Part shown: piece by piece, positions 49,780-60,569 of the stretch
Numbering within the stretch: the stretch's first letter is position 1
How the letters are laid out: each line of letters opens with the position of its first letter
Source: Loxodes magnus
Lineage: Eukaryota > Ciliophora > Karyorelictea > Loxodida > Loxodidae
Length of the DNA stretch: 64,000 nucleotides
NCBI GenBank assembly: GCA_946699065.1
Contig: CAMPDV010000897.1
Span: 105,299-169,298, forward strand
Direction: 5' to 3'
The notes under the pieces: generated by a model
The model's input: only the letters and a program-made list of their open reading frames with translations
Told to the model about the DNA's origin: nothing
The model's database searches: none
Program-made: the position numbers and the translations under genes

Positions 49780-50537
49780 CACTGAGGTATCCTTTTGGCT
49801 AGATAATGTTTGTTATCTTTCATCTTGTATATTTTTCAAAATTTGTTGTAATATAACTTTTCTCTTTTTTTAATTTTTGTTGCTGTTGTATTTTTTTTAT
49901 TATCCAACTTTTTCTAATAGTTTCATTATTCTTATTTAAAATTTTGAAATTTCTAGTATCATTTCCGTAGATTCGTTCTAGAGTTTCAATAATAGCATCT
50001 TTTTATTCTCGTTTAGGTTAAATCTTGAATTTTTTCTCCTTCGATTATCATTGAGTAATTTCCTTATTCTTGTAGGTCTATTTAATGCTGCAATTTTTGC
50101 TGCTTTTCTTCTATTTTTTCCCATTTTCTTTCTGTTTCTATTGTAAATGCTATGATTAATTGTTCTGGTTTTGTGAAATATTACAAAATGCATTAAGGCC
50201 TCTTTTTAGGTCATGAGCCTCGACTCTATTTCCTCTGCAATTTCAAGTTTTTCTATCAGTCTCTTATTATCTTTCTTCAGTTTTTTGACCTCTTCCTGGA
50301 GGTCTAGCACCACTTTTATCTGCTAATAATAGCTTATTTACTATTCTGTGGTGAGAGTGGAGACTTCCGATCCATGATAATTATAGCCTATTTTTTAGAA
50401 TTTTCTTCAGAAATGGGAGATTCGATTTGATGGAAAACTTTTTTTGGTTCCCTTTTCCTGGTTCTAGCTTCTCTAGGATGTCATTAGCTCCTGTCTTTTT
50501 TTTGAATCGCATAAAATCCTGATTTGAATCCTGACAT
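49780..50537 (-). pseudogene. B-type ORF: basic protein with coiled coil, frameshifted
   Basis: It starts at ATG 50537 (Met-Ser-Gly-Phe-Lys-Ser-Gly-Phe) and is very rich in Lys/Arg. After about 75 codons the protein-like phase shifts to a heptad region (Leu-Gln-Glu-Glu-Val-Lys-Lys-Leu-Lys-Lys), followed by an Arg/Lys-rich stretch and Asp-Ala-Ile-Ile-Glu-Thr-Leu-Glu-Arg. Several stretches match B-type copy 1. The composition suggests nucleic-acid binding, as for non-LTR ORF1 proteins (inference). At least one frameshift makes it non-functional as read. Confidence 0.5.
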
Positions 50538-50551
50538 TTTTGATAATTTGA

Positions 50552-50560
50552 AAGTATAAA
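50552..50560 (+). repeat. Target-site duplication of B-type copy 2, right (9 bp)
   Basis: AAGTATAAA, identical to 49633-49641. Confidence 0.8.
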
Positions 50561-51051
50561 GTCTTAATAGACTTAAATTTATTTAGCATTATTTTCATAT
50601 TTATGATCCTTTATTTTAACAGTTTATATGATAAAAAATTATAGGAAATAAAATTCTTTAATATGATTGAACTTATTAGATTTAATGCTTATAAGTTATT
50701 TATTTTTAATCATAGTAGAGTATTAATTAGCTTAAGTATATTAAATTATCTATCTATTAATTTTAATTAATTATTTAACTTGATTTTTTATTGAAATGGC
50801 TGGTTATAAATAAATATTGGTTTATTTTTAAATCTGAAAACTAAATTATAGAGATTGTAGTAAGTTTATTTATAAGGATTAAATAGATGATGGTACATTT
50901 TGTTAATCTCTTTCCATTAAATAACTAATACTTTATTTATTAAGACTCTTATATATCTCATCTAAATAAATTAAATCCCTAGATTCTCTATCAACTTATT
51001 ATTTCCTTTATATAATATTTTACTTATTTTCTTTATTTAGAATAAAATAAA

Positions 51052-51628
51052 ATGGCAACTAAGAAATAACAGATCTCAGCCAACAAATGCCTAAAAAAAT
51101 AAGAAAAATAATTTAATTTAATATCACCTCAATAAGATAATAGACAATATTCTCAGGAATCTATGCATAATAAGTCCATTAAAAGAATATCAAATCTACA
51201 ATAAGAATTAAAGTAAATTAGATTTAGCATATAAAAATTATAATAGATACTAGAAAAAATAGATGAAGAACTAGACTTTTAATGTCATTTATAGAGGATG
51301 CAATAATTAGTATAATCTTAAATGAAATTAAAATGGAAAAAATTGAGAAGAAATTTAATTAAATCATTCAAATGCTTTATTTTTATATTTCTTAGTTTCA
51401 TTATCAAATAAAATAACTTTAAGAAAAATAATAAAAATAATAAGAAATTATTTAAAGCATCAATGGATAGCAGGGAAATATACCTATGGATATAGAAATA
51501 AGTGAATAATAATAAAGCATATAAAAATAGCTTTTTAATATGCAAAGGCAGTATCTTTATAAAAATACTGGTGAAGAAATTAAAAATTTATGAAAAGAAT
51601 AAAAGAAACAAAATAAATTTTTTTTTTT
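51052..51628 (+). pseudogene. Gag-type remnant starting Met-Ala-Thr-Lys-Lys-Gln-Gln
   Basis: It shares its first codons with the gene at 47593. After ~65 codons the protein-like reading moves to another phase (Glu-Asp-Ala-Ile-Ile-Ser), continues through a Gln-rich stretch with Pro-Met-Asp-Ile-Glu (compare Pro-Met-Glu-Ile-Glu in the intact gene) and fades before a zinc knuckle. A second element is inserted into its 3' part at 51641. Confidence 0.55.
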
Positions 51629-51640
51629 AAATATGATCTT
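51629..51640 (+). repeat. Target-site duplication, left (12 bp)
   Basis: AAATATGATCTT, repeated exactly at 52077-52088. Confidence 0.82.
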
Positions 51641-52076
51641 TTTAATTAAAAACTCGGGAAAATGGAGAATAGAAAAATATCAAAAAATTAAAAAAGAAAA
51701 ACAATGAGATAAGTCAGATTAGAAGAGAAAAAGCAAAAGTAATCGGAAACTTCCTCATTGTTTCAAGAAAAACAACTATAATAAATTAATGAAAGAACTT
51801 CGATAATAGAACAGGAAAATTAAATTAACTATTTCTTTCTTTAAATTTATTTGTATAGCTATCTAAACAGAATTAACAAGATTTTTTATAAATAATATCA
51901 AAGCATGCAAAAAAGATCGGAAATAGAATATATCTGAGTGAGATAGAGAGGGAGTGGTATTTTCAGTAAAGGAAATTATAGAGAAATCCAAACTTGATAA
52001 AAAATGGATTGTGAATTTGGCTGAAATTAGATTAAAGCAAACATTCATTAAACTTTCAGTTGATAATAATAATAAT
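51641..52076 (+). mobile_element. Nested 436-bp retroposon
   Basis: It is flanked by 12-bp direct repeats and ends in GATAATAATAATAAT. The plus strand has a charged N-terminal frame (Met-Arg-Gln-Val-Arg-Leu-Glu-Glu-Lys-Lys from ~51694) and, after ~51880, another protein-like frame (Ile-Ser-Glu-Trp-Asp-Arg-Glu-Gly) running straight into the AAT tail without a stop. The internal part is probably deleted. It is inserted in older retroposon DNA. Confidence 0.72.
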
Positions 52077-52088
52077 AAATATGATCTT
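52077..52088 (+). repeat. Target-site duplication, right (12 bp)
   Basis: AAATATGATCTT, identical to 51629-51640. Confidence 0.82.
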
Positions 52089-52226
52089 CTTAAGCAAGTT
52101 TAATATATAGAAAAAATGTATAGCATAATTTATTAAAGTAACTTCACTTTCATTTGATTTGTCACATATAGTTTATGAAGAGAGTTAATTCTCAAAAATA
52201 ATCTTCTTCGGAGTAACTTGTATGAT

Positions 52227-52871
52227 ATCTTGCTTTCCCTTACTTCCGCTGAGACTTGTCTTCTCAAGCTTTCCTACGTCATACCAGTATTGTCTTTTGT
52301 TCTATTCTCTTGCTTCCATTAGTATTTTTTTTATTGTTTGTATAAATTATAGTTCTTTCCTTTTATACAACTTTGCTTCTTTTGTGCAATATATTCTAAT
52401 TATTCTATTTCAAGTTCTTCGTTCTTCTGTTTTCTTTTTTCTTAAAATTTCCAACATTTTCTTACTTTATAACCTTGCTTCTTGCAAAATCAGCACCTTA
52501 TTATCGGTTTTCTGTATGTATAAATTAATTATTAATTTCTCTCTCTGTCTCTACATTCATTAGATCACAGTTCATCTTATTTTACATTTCCTAGCTCTTT
52601 CAGAATTTATTCTTTGTAATCTTTATTCAGTCTGCTGGATTATTGAGTATATTTGCCGAACAGAAGTTTAACTTACGATATCTTATTTTAATAAATTGCT
52701 TTCTTGTTTCAATAAATCAATTTGCTAAATTATAATACAAAATTTTTTTTTTAAAGTTCTTAGATTACCTGCTAGAGTTTAAGGTTTTCGTTTTGTAGAT
52801 ATTAAAGATGTATTTACATTTCTTATTATATTTTATTGATTTAGTTTGGAGACCGCTATTTTATGTTCCAT
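52227..52871 (-). pseudogene. Gag-type remnant with altered zinc knuckle
   Basis: On the minus strand a Gln/Lys-rich frame starts Met-Glu-His-Lys-Ile-Ala at 52871. After frame changes near 52550 the sequence CWFCKKQGYKVRKC appears: the CX2CX4HX4C spacing of the knuckle at 23583, but with Tyr in place of His. A charged Lys/Gln/Glu tail follows. The metal-binding His is lost, and with the frameshifts this is a dead copy. Confidence 0.6.
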
Positions 52872-52925
52872 TTATTCTCATATAATATTATAGTGAATTT
52901 AGAAATTTTAAAATTATTTTTAGAT

Positions 52926-53012
52926 TAAATAGGCTCCACTGTAAAGTTCAAATTATAAGTAAGGATGCGGATTAATGAAGTTCTAAGGCGATCTTTTAAT
53001 CAAAAGAGATGC
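52926..53012 (+). mobile_element. A-type unit 3, internally deleted
   Basis: TAAATAGGCTCC is followed within ~50 bases by the terminal core GGATTAATGAAGTTC and ATCTTTTAATC, so both ends of an A-type unit are present with almost nothing between them. The TGA of the core is at 52976-52978. Confidence 0.45.
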
Positions 53013-53369
53013 TTTAAAAAATACTGTATGTAAAGTAAACTTTGAAACTATTAACTCTTTTTAACTTTGAACTTTACTTTTTATCAAAATTATAGCTTTA
53101 TATAGATCAACCCTTTTTATAGTTCTCCAACAGATAAAGGATGTCTATTTTAAATTAGTTTTGAATGTTTTCCTGAAAAAATATTTTTTTAACCTTAGTT
53201 AGATTTTAGATATATTTAGAAATAATAAACTACCTTTAAAAATATTATAGAAATTTATTTATTTTCAGCTATATTTACTTAGATTAAGCATAAATAAATG
53301 GATTTCATTCATTTTGAGCTTTATAATTTTGCAAAATTTAAAGAAAAATAAAACTTAATTAGAATTAAT
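53013..53369. other. AT-rich spacer
   Basis: Lies before the right copy of the segmental duplication. There is a weak resemblance to DNA just before 37046 and nothing else. Confidence 0.4.
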
Positions 53370-56300
53370 AAATAAAAGTGGTACTTTGAGTAACTAAGAT
53401 TCCAGCTATTAAGCGAGAAAAGTTTTCTAAGGCATAAATAGAAAAATTCAATAAACGAAATACTTTATCTTACATTCTTACTAACTAGTTTTTATCAAAT
53501 AAACATTAAATTTCAGAAATAGTTTATAAATGCTTATATAATCTTCAATCAATCTATATAGTATAAAAATATTAATACACCAAGTAGCCCTTATAGATGA
53601 TTAATTTTAGGGCAAATCTTTTAATTTATAAATGTAAATTTTAAAAGTTAGGAATTATTTTACTCTTTGCAAATTTAATAATTAAGACACTTAAAATTTA
53701 ATTTATAAGGATATAATAACTTAAAGGTAGATTTAAAAATGCATATTGCAAAGCTTATTATAATTAAATTTTATCCTATTTTTATTCTCTAATTTATCTA
53801 ATAAATTAATAATCAAGCTTTAATATTCTTAATGAATTATATATAATATATTTCTTTGTAGGGGTAAGTTCTAAGCGCAAGGAAAATTAAGAAACTAGCT
53901 ATTTATTAAATTAGTTTTGGTAATTTATTTAAAATTGGGGAAGCTTAATCATGAATAAGAATCATTATTATAGAATAATTATTCCTTTATAATTGATAAA
54001 TAAAATATATAGCTACAGAAATTGATTATATCTCTTTTTTAATACTGCTTAAAGACTCTTAGTTCACTAATATATTTATTTTTATTTAAATTTGTAGAAA
54101 TGGCTTAAAAGGTATTAAATGATGAAAATTCCTTTGTGATAGATGTAATTTATAGCTATGTATTTTTTAGTTTTGGTTCAAATAGATAATTTTGAAAAAT
54201 AATTACTTCTGAGATGTAGATTTATAGTTATTTAAATTCACTTAACTGAAGAGTCTCCATATGCTAGATGTAAATTTTTATAAGTAGCATGTAGTTTAAT
54301 TATTTAAATAGTAGAAAATAAGAGTGTGATGCTTTAGCTTATTTATTTCGAAAATCTAGTGCTTAAACACATTAAATGAATTACTTGTTATATCATACTT
54401 ATAAATTTGGAGTAGGAAGTATCAAGCAAACTACATTTAGTTGAAATGATACTAAAGTTAAAATCCTTTAGATAATAAAAGGATAAATAATAAAGTAATA
54501 TAAGATAGGAATATTCCTCACTTTAATTATAATCATTACTATGCTAAATATAAACCTAAATGAGAGATGCTATATATAGATATATTTTAATAATATAGGA
54601 AGCAATAAATCAATATTATTTCGACTCTTTATATAATAATCAATGTAATAAAAAGAACTTTGGTTTATTAATTTTTTATAATCCTAAGCTTAAAATAATT
54701 TTATATAAGTATAATATATTTCTAAGTTAGAAACAAATAAAGATAGATAAACAATAATGATATTAAAAACTAATTATTTGAAGACACTAATTATATCTCA
54801 GATATTTACCTTAAATTAAATAGAATTTCTCATTATAGTAATTCTAATTTATGTGTTTATGGGTGATTTTTAAATTTTAGTATTAATAAATTAGAAAACT
54901 TTTATAACTTTAGCTGAATGAGTAATAATTAAGAAACTTAGGAAATAAATAAAAATAAATACCTTTACCTTTATTCATAAATAGTTAGAATATTAATATT
55001 AGACAATTCCCAATATCCCCAATTTTGATAAAGTCAAGCTGAGTTTACTTTGAGATAATGATAAACTAAGTAAGAGAAGAAAGATTTAATTAAGCTTGTT
55101 ATTTTGTAAAAATAGCAAGTTATAAATAAACATTTTTGACTTATGAGAAAACTTGTTGAAGGATAAAATGAGAAGAATAAATAAAATTAAATTAAGAAAA
55201 AAAATAAAGGAGATAAATAAATTTCTCTTATAATCTACATTGAATAATTTAATGAGCGTTTTATTATAAATCCTGTTGATTCTTTTAAATAAGTTGAGAT
55301 CTAATAAATCTTATAAAGCTAATTATTATCTCAACAAGAGTTATAAAACTAAAACTTAAATTATATATAATAAAATATAAATAGCTATATAAAAAATTAT
55401 TTTTCTTTATTTAATAAATATAAATAAATAAAATATTGAAAATACTAATAATTTAAAACTGTTTTAAGATATGAACTTTATCTAATTAAAATTAAGTTTT
55501 TTTTAAATCAAAGGAAAGTTAAAAAAATAAAGTAGACCTTTATTTTCTTATTTAATTTCAAATTATTAAAAAATGTATTCGTTACTTATTGTCTTCTGAC
55601 TTTATAAATCAGGTAAATTCCTTTAATCTTCTCGTAATAAGCTCACCACATACTATTCCTTATATAATGAACTCAGTTTGCTAATAGATTTATGTAAGTA
55701 AGTTCAATCATACTAACTTCATACCTATTCCTCTTACTTTGTAGAATCTTAACTTTAGTGTGGAGTTAATTGAGCAAAAGATGTAGAATTCTGGAATATT
55801 AGGTATTATCGATTGACTTTCAATCTTTTGTATACTTAAAAACTCTCTCAGTTGAGTAATCAGTTACTCTTCGTGGCATATAGATCAGATAAATACCATC
55901 CGAAGGAAAATTGTTTACTGAGTAATGCCAAGTTACTAGGAAGAAGGTAAAGCTTTATAGACTTTATTAAAGGAATTGTAGTTCAGAAAAATTACCTATG
56001 TTAGCTAATAAGAAGCTAGATTTTACAAAGCGTAAGAGTTTTTCAGCGAAGGATCCACTTTATCAGCCAATCAGCAAATATTCCTCTAAACTCTTATTAT
56101 GGATTAAAACCAAAATAGCTGCAATAATAGTTATATCTAAAAAAGACTTTTAGTTGAAATTCCAATCGCAGTTAGAGTATGAGGATCTTCAATCATTTTG
56201 ATGTAAGCAGATGTATGTTGACAAGCTTATATCTTACTTTCTCTACTTTCTATAAAATGGCAGGAGATTAATATGCCTGAATTATAGGATTAGAATCCTC

Positions 56301-59300
56301 TAATCTAATAAATCCAGATATAACTTACTTAGTGCATAATAGATCTAAAATTCATATAGGTATATTAGATAATTGTAATGATAGCTCTTACTCCTAAACA
56401 ATTCATCCCTAAAAACTATTTCGAACTAACTGGCTACTACATTTAATATCTACTTTCACTCTTTGATTTTTTAAATAGTCTGAATAAATAGAACTAAGCT
56501 ACCAGTTTTAAATAGCTATTTAACCAGTTTAAAAGTAGAATGTTCGGTAATTAGAGGTAGCTAAACTAAGAGTTCTCGGTTTATAATCTTTAGGATAAAA
56601 TTCCTGTTTAAATTTATTAAATTAAAGGGCTAATCAATTATATCCACTGCAGATGTTATATACCCTGGACCTAGCTTAAAACCTCCTCCTGAAATTTAAA
56701 CTGTTGAAATGTCTTACTCAGCTAATGACAAAGAGCCATATGGTGTAGCTAATTACTTTCCGATTATACTCCCTCCTTTACATATTCCATGCATAGTCGA
56801 TTTTATTAACAAAGATAAATAAATTTTAAAAAGTTAGCAACTGAAAGCAAATTCGTTCTCGTATGGTGGATTATATTATAATTTAAAACTATCTTTACAA
56901 ACGTTTATTGAAGGCTACTTTAATCTAGGAGTTGGACATTAGGGAAGTATTTTAATCATAAGCTGATTACCTGCATACAAAATTCTACAAGCAATGGGAT
57001 CGAAAATTCCATATATTTACGCAAGTAGAGAAGATCTCTTATAAGAAACTCAGTAATATTCTAATGCTATTAACAATTACATATCCTGATAGATAATTAC
57101 AAATATGTATATTAAATATCTAGAAAAAAATAAATGAAACAAATTTGGTTTAATATCTGAATAAATTGAACCCTCTAACTAATAGATTCATGATTGAAAT
57201 TAAAAAATGAGCTTAGTTGAATGGAAAGCAAATTCTTAATGATAATGATACTACAAATATATAACAGAGATTAAATAAAAAATTAGACTAATTATGATAT
57301 ATTAGCTAAATAAATTTTAGAAAGGGAAATTAAAATTATTTTAGGATTCCCTGCTGCTAAATTCTGTTAAGAAACTAGCAAATAAAACATAGGAACTTGG
57401 ATGAAAGCCTGGTGATACTGTATTTATTTTAATATATACTGCTAATGTAATTGAAAATAATGCTTGAAACTCTTAATAACTGAAAAAAATGAGAAAGCTT
57501 TTGTAAGGATCTATCACTATTACTCCTACTGAGTATATAGGAGAGCTAGGATAGTAAATGATACAGGTATAAAAAAGAATGTGCTAACATCAGCATTTCG
57601 CCTTGCTATTATGTAGAGTAACCTCTTATCATAGCACATGGAATTCAAAGCTGCATTGAAGAAGGTTAAGACTATTATGACTCAAAAACTCTTTCTTATC
57701 ACATTAGATATAAAAAATTAACAGGATGTAGTGGAAACTATAAAATTCAAATAAAACGAAAATTTTAGTAGATAATCTTAACTGTAACTTTATCAATAAT
57801 ATTTATGATGATAAACTAAAATCTACAATTTAATCCCTTTTCTTGAATATTGCTCTACTTGTGCTATAGTTTGAAATTAACTTGCTCCATATAACTATTG
57901 AAATGATAATTCTACTAGCCCCTTTATCAGATTCTTTCCCTATTTATGATGATAATTGTGACTTTACTGAAAGATGAGTTTAAGATTTTAAGGAAGGTTA
58001 TAAAGTAGACTTAATTGCTATGCTTACTATTCTGACATATTCATTTATTACTCTTTTAATTGGCTTAAAATTGTGAAATAAAACAAGCTACTAAAAAATA
58101 GTCGAGGAAGTCTGAATGTCAAATGATGATTAAGAATTTATATTTACTCTTATAATTTAGTTCGTTCAATTTTTAGCTATTGGTCCTAATTTAGATGCTT
58201 TATTTCCTAAAGAAGTAGATATCTTAATTTAGACTTTTACATTAGACTTGGTAAATTACAAGTTCCCTATTATTTTTAACTGAATTGTTTATTTTTCCTT
58301 TGGTTCAATTGCAGTTATTACCATTATTTTTATTATAGCTTTCTTATGCAGATTTGAGGTAGTTTTTGAAGAAAGGTTTAGCTTTTTAAGATGAATAGGA
58401 AATCTTTCCTATAGCTTAACTTAATCATTGATAGAAATTACTTTTCTTCCTATTCTTTTTATTTTAACTGAGCCATTTAGTGTCTTTATGGTCGAGATAA
58501 CAACTTAAGTTCTTCTTTGAGTTGGGATGAAAGCTTTCTAATTTTTGATTGTTCACTGTCATGCTCTTCAAAATTTCATATAATGACCATAATATTTTCA
58601 AGTATCATCTTAAGTTTCTACCTACCTTTAGTTATGTTAATTTAGCCTCATTGATAAGACTTACACGAGCACTTACATATAAAGCAATAATCTAAATTCA
58701 TTTTACTAAGAGTTTACTTCTAAGTTCTTATCAATGTTTTAAACCGATTGACTAAAGTAAAATATAGCATATTTCAAGGATTTTTTTTATTCAGCCTCAA
58801 CATTTACATTCGCTATACTGAATTTACTTAATAAAGCCATACTCATTCATGAAAGTAAATGCAATACAGTTAATGCTATTTCTTCTTGTTTCTTATATTT
58901 CCTTATTAGCAACTATAGGGCTAATATACGAAGATTCTTAAGCTCCTTTTATATCCTTTATTATAGGTGCTAGTTTTATAGCTTTATTTGGAGTCTTATA
59001 TTAGAGATAATTTCCTAATTACCTAAAGTAGTTAAAGCCAGATCTAATTAAGCTGTTTAGATTTGCTTTTAGACCTTGGGCAGATGTAAGTTTGTTAGCT
59101 GATCATATAAACATATAGAAGACTAGAACTACTGAAATGAGAAAAATATTGCTAGTAAATGTAAGAAGAGCTTCTACGATAAAGGAAAGGGAATTTAAAG
59201 AATCCTTACTGAGAATTAGATAAAACTCTTTATTGGATATCAAGAACTAAATAGCTTAAGAAGAAGATAATTTAGACTGAGATCAAGAAAGTGGATAAAA

Positions 59301-59630
59301 AACTGACAAGTAAGAGTAAAATGATATTTAAGAGTAAAAATGCTTTAGTAGCAAAGACGAAGAGTAATTGATAGTAAAGAAGTAGATACTCTAAAACGAT
59401 AGTTAAATAGAAAATTCTATGTTGGACGAAACTAAAGATGTAATAAAATTTCATAGCGAACTTTAGCTTGAAAAAGAGGAATAAATTTTAAAGTGAAGTT
59501 TAACTTTAATAGAGTCAAGAAAAATAATTAAAAGGATTAACCAAAAGAAGAGTAAATTATTGCATAGAAGCATTAAATGGAAGAATTATAGCCAGTCTTA
59601 TAGAATGATGGTATGAGTTCATAAAGCAAA
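53370..59630 (+). repeat. Right copy of the ~6.3 kb direct segmental duplication
   Basis: It matches 37046-43302. The block 54489-54983 is almost identical to 38170-38665. The receptor part is very similar to copy 2, but some tracts are closer to copy 1. Confidence 0.85.
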
Positions 59631-59930
59631 AAGAGTAGTTCCAATATAACTAAAGAAGGAAAATAAGATAAAAAGGAAGAAGAGGAAGGTGATGAAAGCA
59701 AAAGTGATATAATTTAACTTATGAATTATAAATAGATTTAACTTTTTAAAAAGATATAAAAATAAATAATCTCATATCTAAACAAATACGTTCATTAATT
59801 ATTTTCATATACCTTAATATTATATGAAAGTTTAAGTTGTATTTAATAGATCATTATCTAAGATGAATTATATAAGAAGAACTAAAAATAAATCTTAATA
59901 AGCTAATAAACTAAATAAAGTTCTTAAGAT
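55573..59930 (+). pseudogene. Class C GPCR-like receptor, copy 3, multiply frameshifted
   Basis: It has the same architecture as copies 1 and 2 and the same start (Met-Tyr-Ser-Leu-Leu), but single-base insertions and deletions recur from the signal peptide onward. Examples: an extra T near 55601, a lost T near 55813, an extra T near 55911, a lost C near 56052, an extra A near 56108, an extra G near 56626. No long frame survives as read. Unlike copy 2 it keeps sequence related to the distal tail of copy 1, to about 59930. Most indels are in or beside short homopolymers, so assembly errors are a real alternative to pseudogenisation; real base substitutions are also present. Confidence 0.75.
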
Positions 59931-60569
59931 TAAAAGCTCTATTCTAATAATATCAATTTGTGAATATGAACTACCTACTTTTATTGATTACTTTATTTAA
60001 TAATCATAAACTATTTTCGTCTAAGATTTTTTCTCTATTCTTTATGATAGTTTTCATATTTATGGCTTATACTTACAAAGACTCAGTTGCATAATTTATT
60101 TTTTTAAATTTTTTCCATCATTTTACTATGATTTAGTGTTTTGGTCTAAATATTATTATTTTTATTCTTTTAGTATGTATTTATTTTATTATTTGCCTAT
60201 TAATTTTGCTTCTTATTTGATTTGGAGTATTTATTTTCCTTTGTATTAAGTTTACTTAATTATAAATAGTGTATATATAGTAGCATATGAAAAAACAAGG
60301 TTTATATTTGTTCTAATTATTATTAACATTTTAAAGATTTAATATCATGAGTAAGTTTAGAGTTTTAGGATAATTGATAAACTCTTTAAAACTAGCCTAA
60401 CTACTATTATATTTATTTATCTACTTCTTTAGTCAATCTGAAGAAAAGTTAAATCTCATTCTTGGATAATTTCAGTCTTTTATATTCTTAATAAATTTTA
60501 GGTAATTCCATTGCTCAATAAGTTATACAACTTTATATTTAAGTAAATGGATTTATATTTACCAAACTA
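59931..60569. other. AT-rich intergenic region
   Basis: Between receptor copy 3 and the decayed Kelch-like duplication. A Phe/Leu/Ile-rich stretch near 60110-60250 is AT-driven and not called. Confidence 0.4.

Larger units (their letters stand above)
49642..50551 (-). mobile_element. B-type element, copy 2 (910 bp)
   Basis: It is bounded by 9-bp direct repeats and absent from the left arm. On the minus strand it begins 14 bases before an ATG, carries a basic coiled-coil ORF (frameshifted) and ends with a 10-bp-stem hairpin and AT-rich tail. No enzyme is encoded. It is probably non-autonomous; the enzyme source is unknown. Confidence 0.8.
44940..51005 (-). repeat. Right arm of the inverted repeat, loaded with insertions
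   Basis: 44940-45780 matches the reverse complement of ~35640-36400, and ~49100-51005 matches ~33378-34480 once the B-type insertion is removed. Between them, 45.8-49.1 kb is occupied by several short retroposon-like units that the left arm lacks. The arm ends sharply at about 51005. Confidence 0.72.

Noticed and set aside
52222-52563. Plus-strand Ser/Phe/Leu-rich frame
   Set aside because: It is the complement of a Gag-type remnant with a zinc-knuckle-like Cys pattern on the minus strand.
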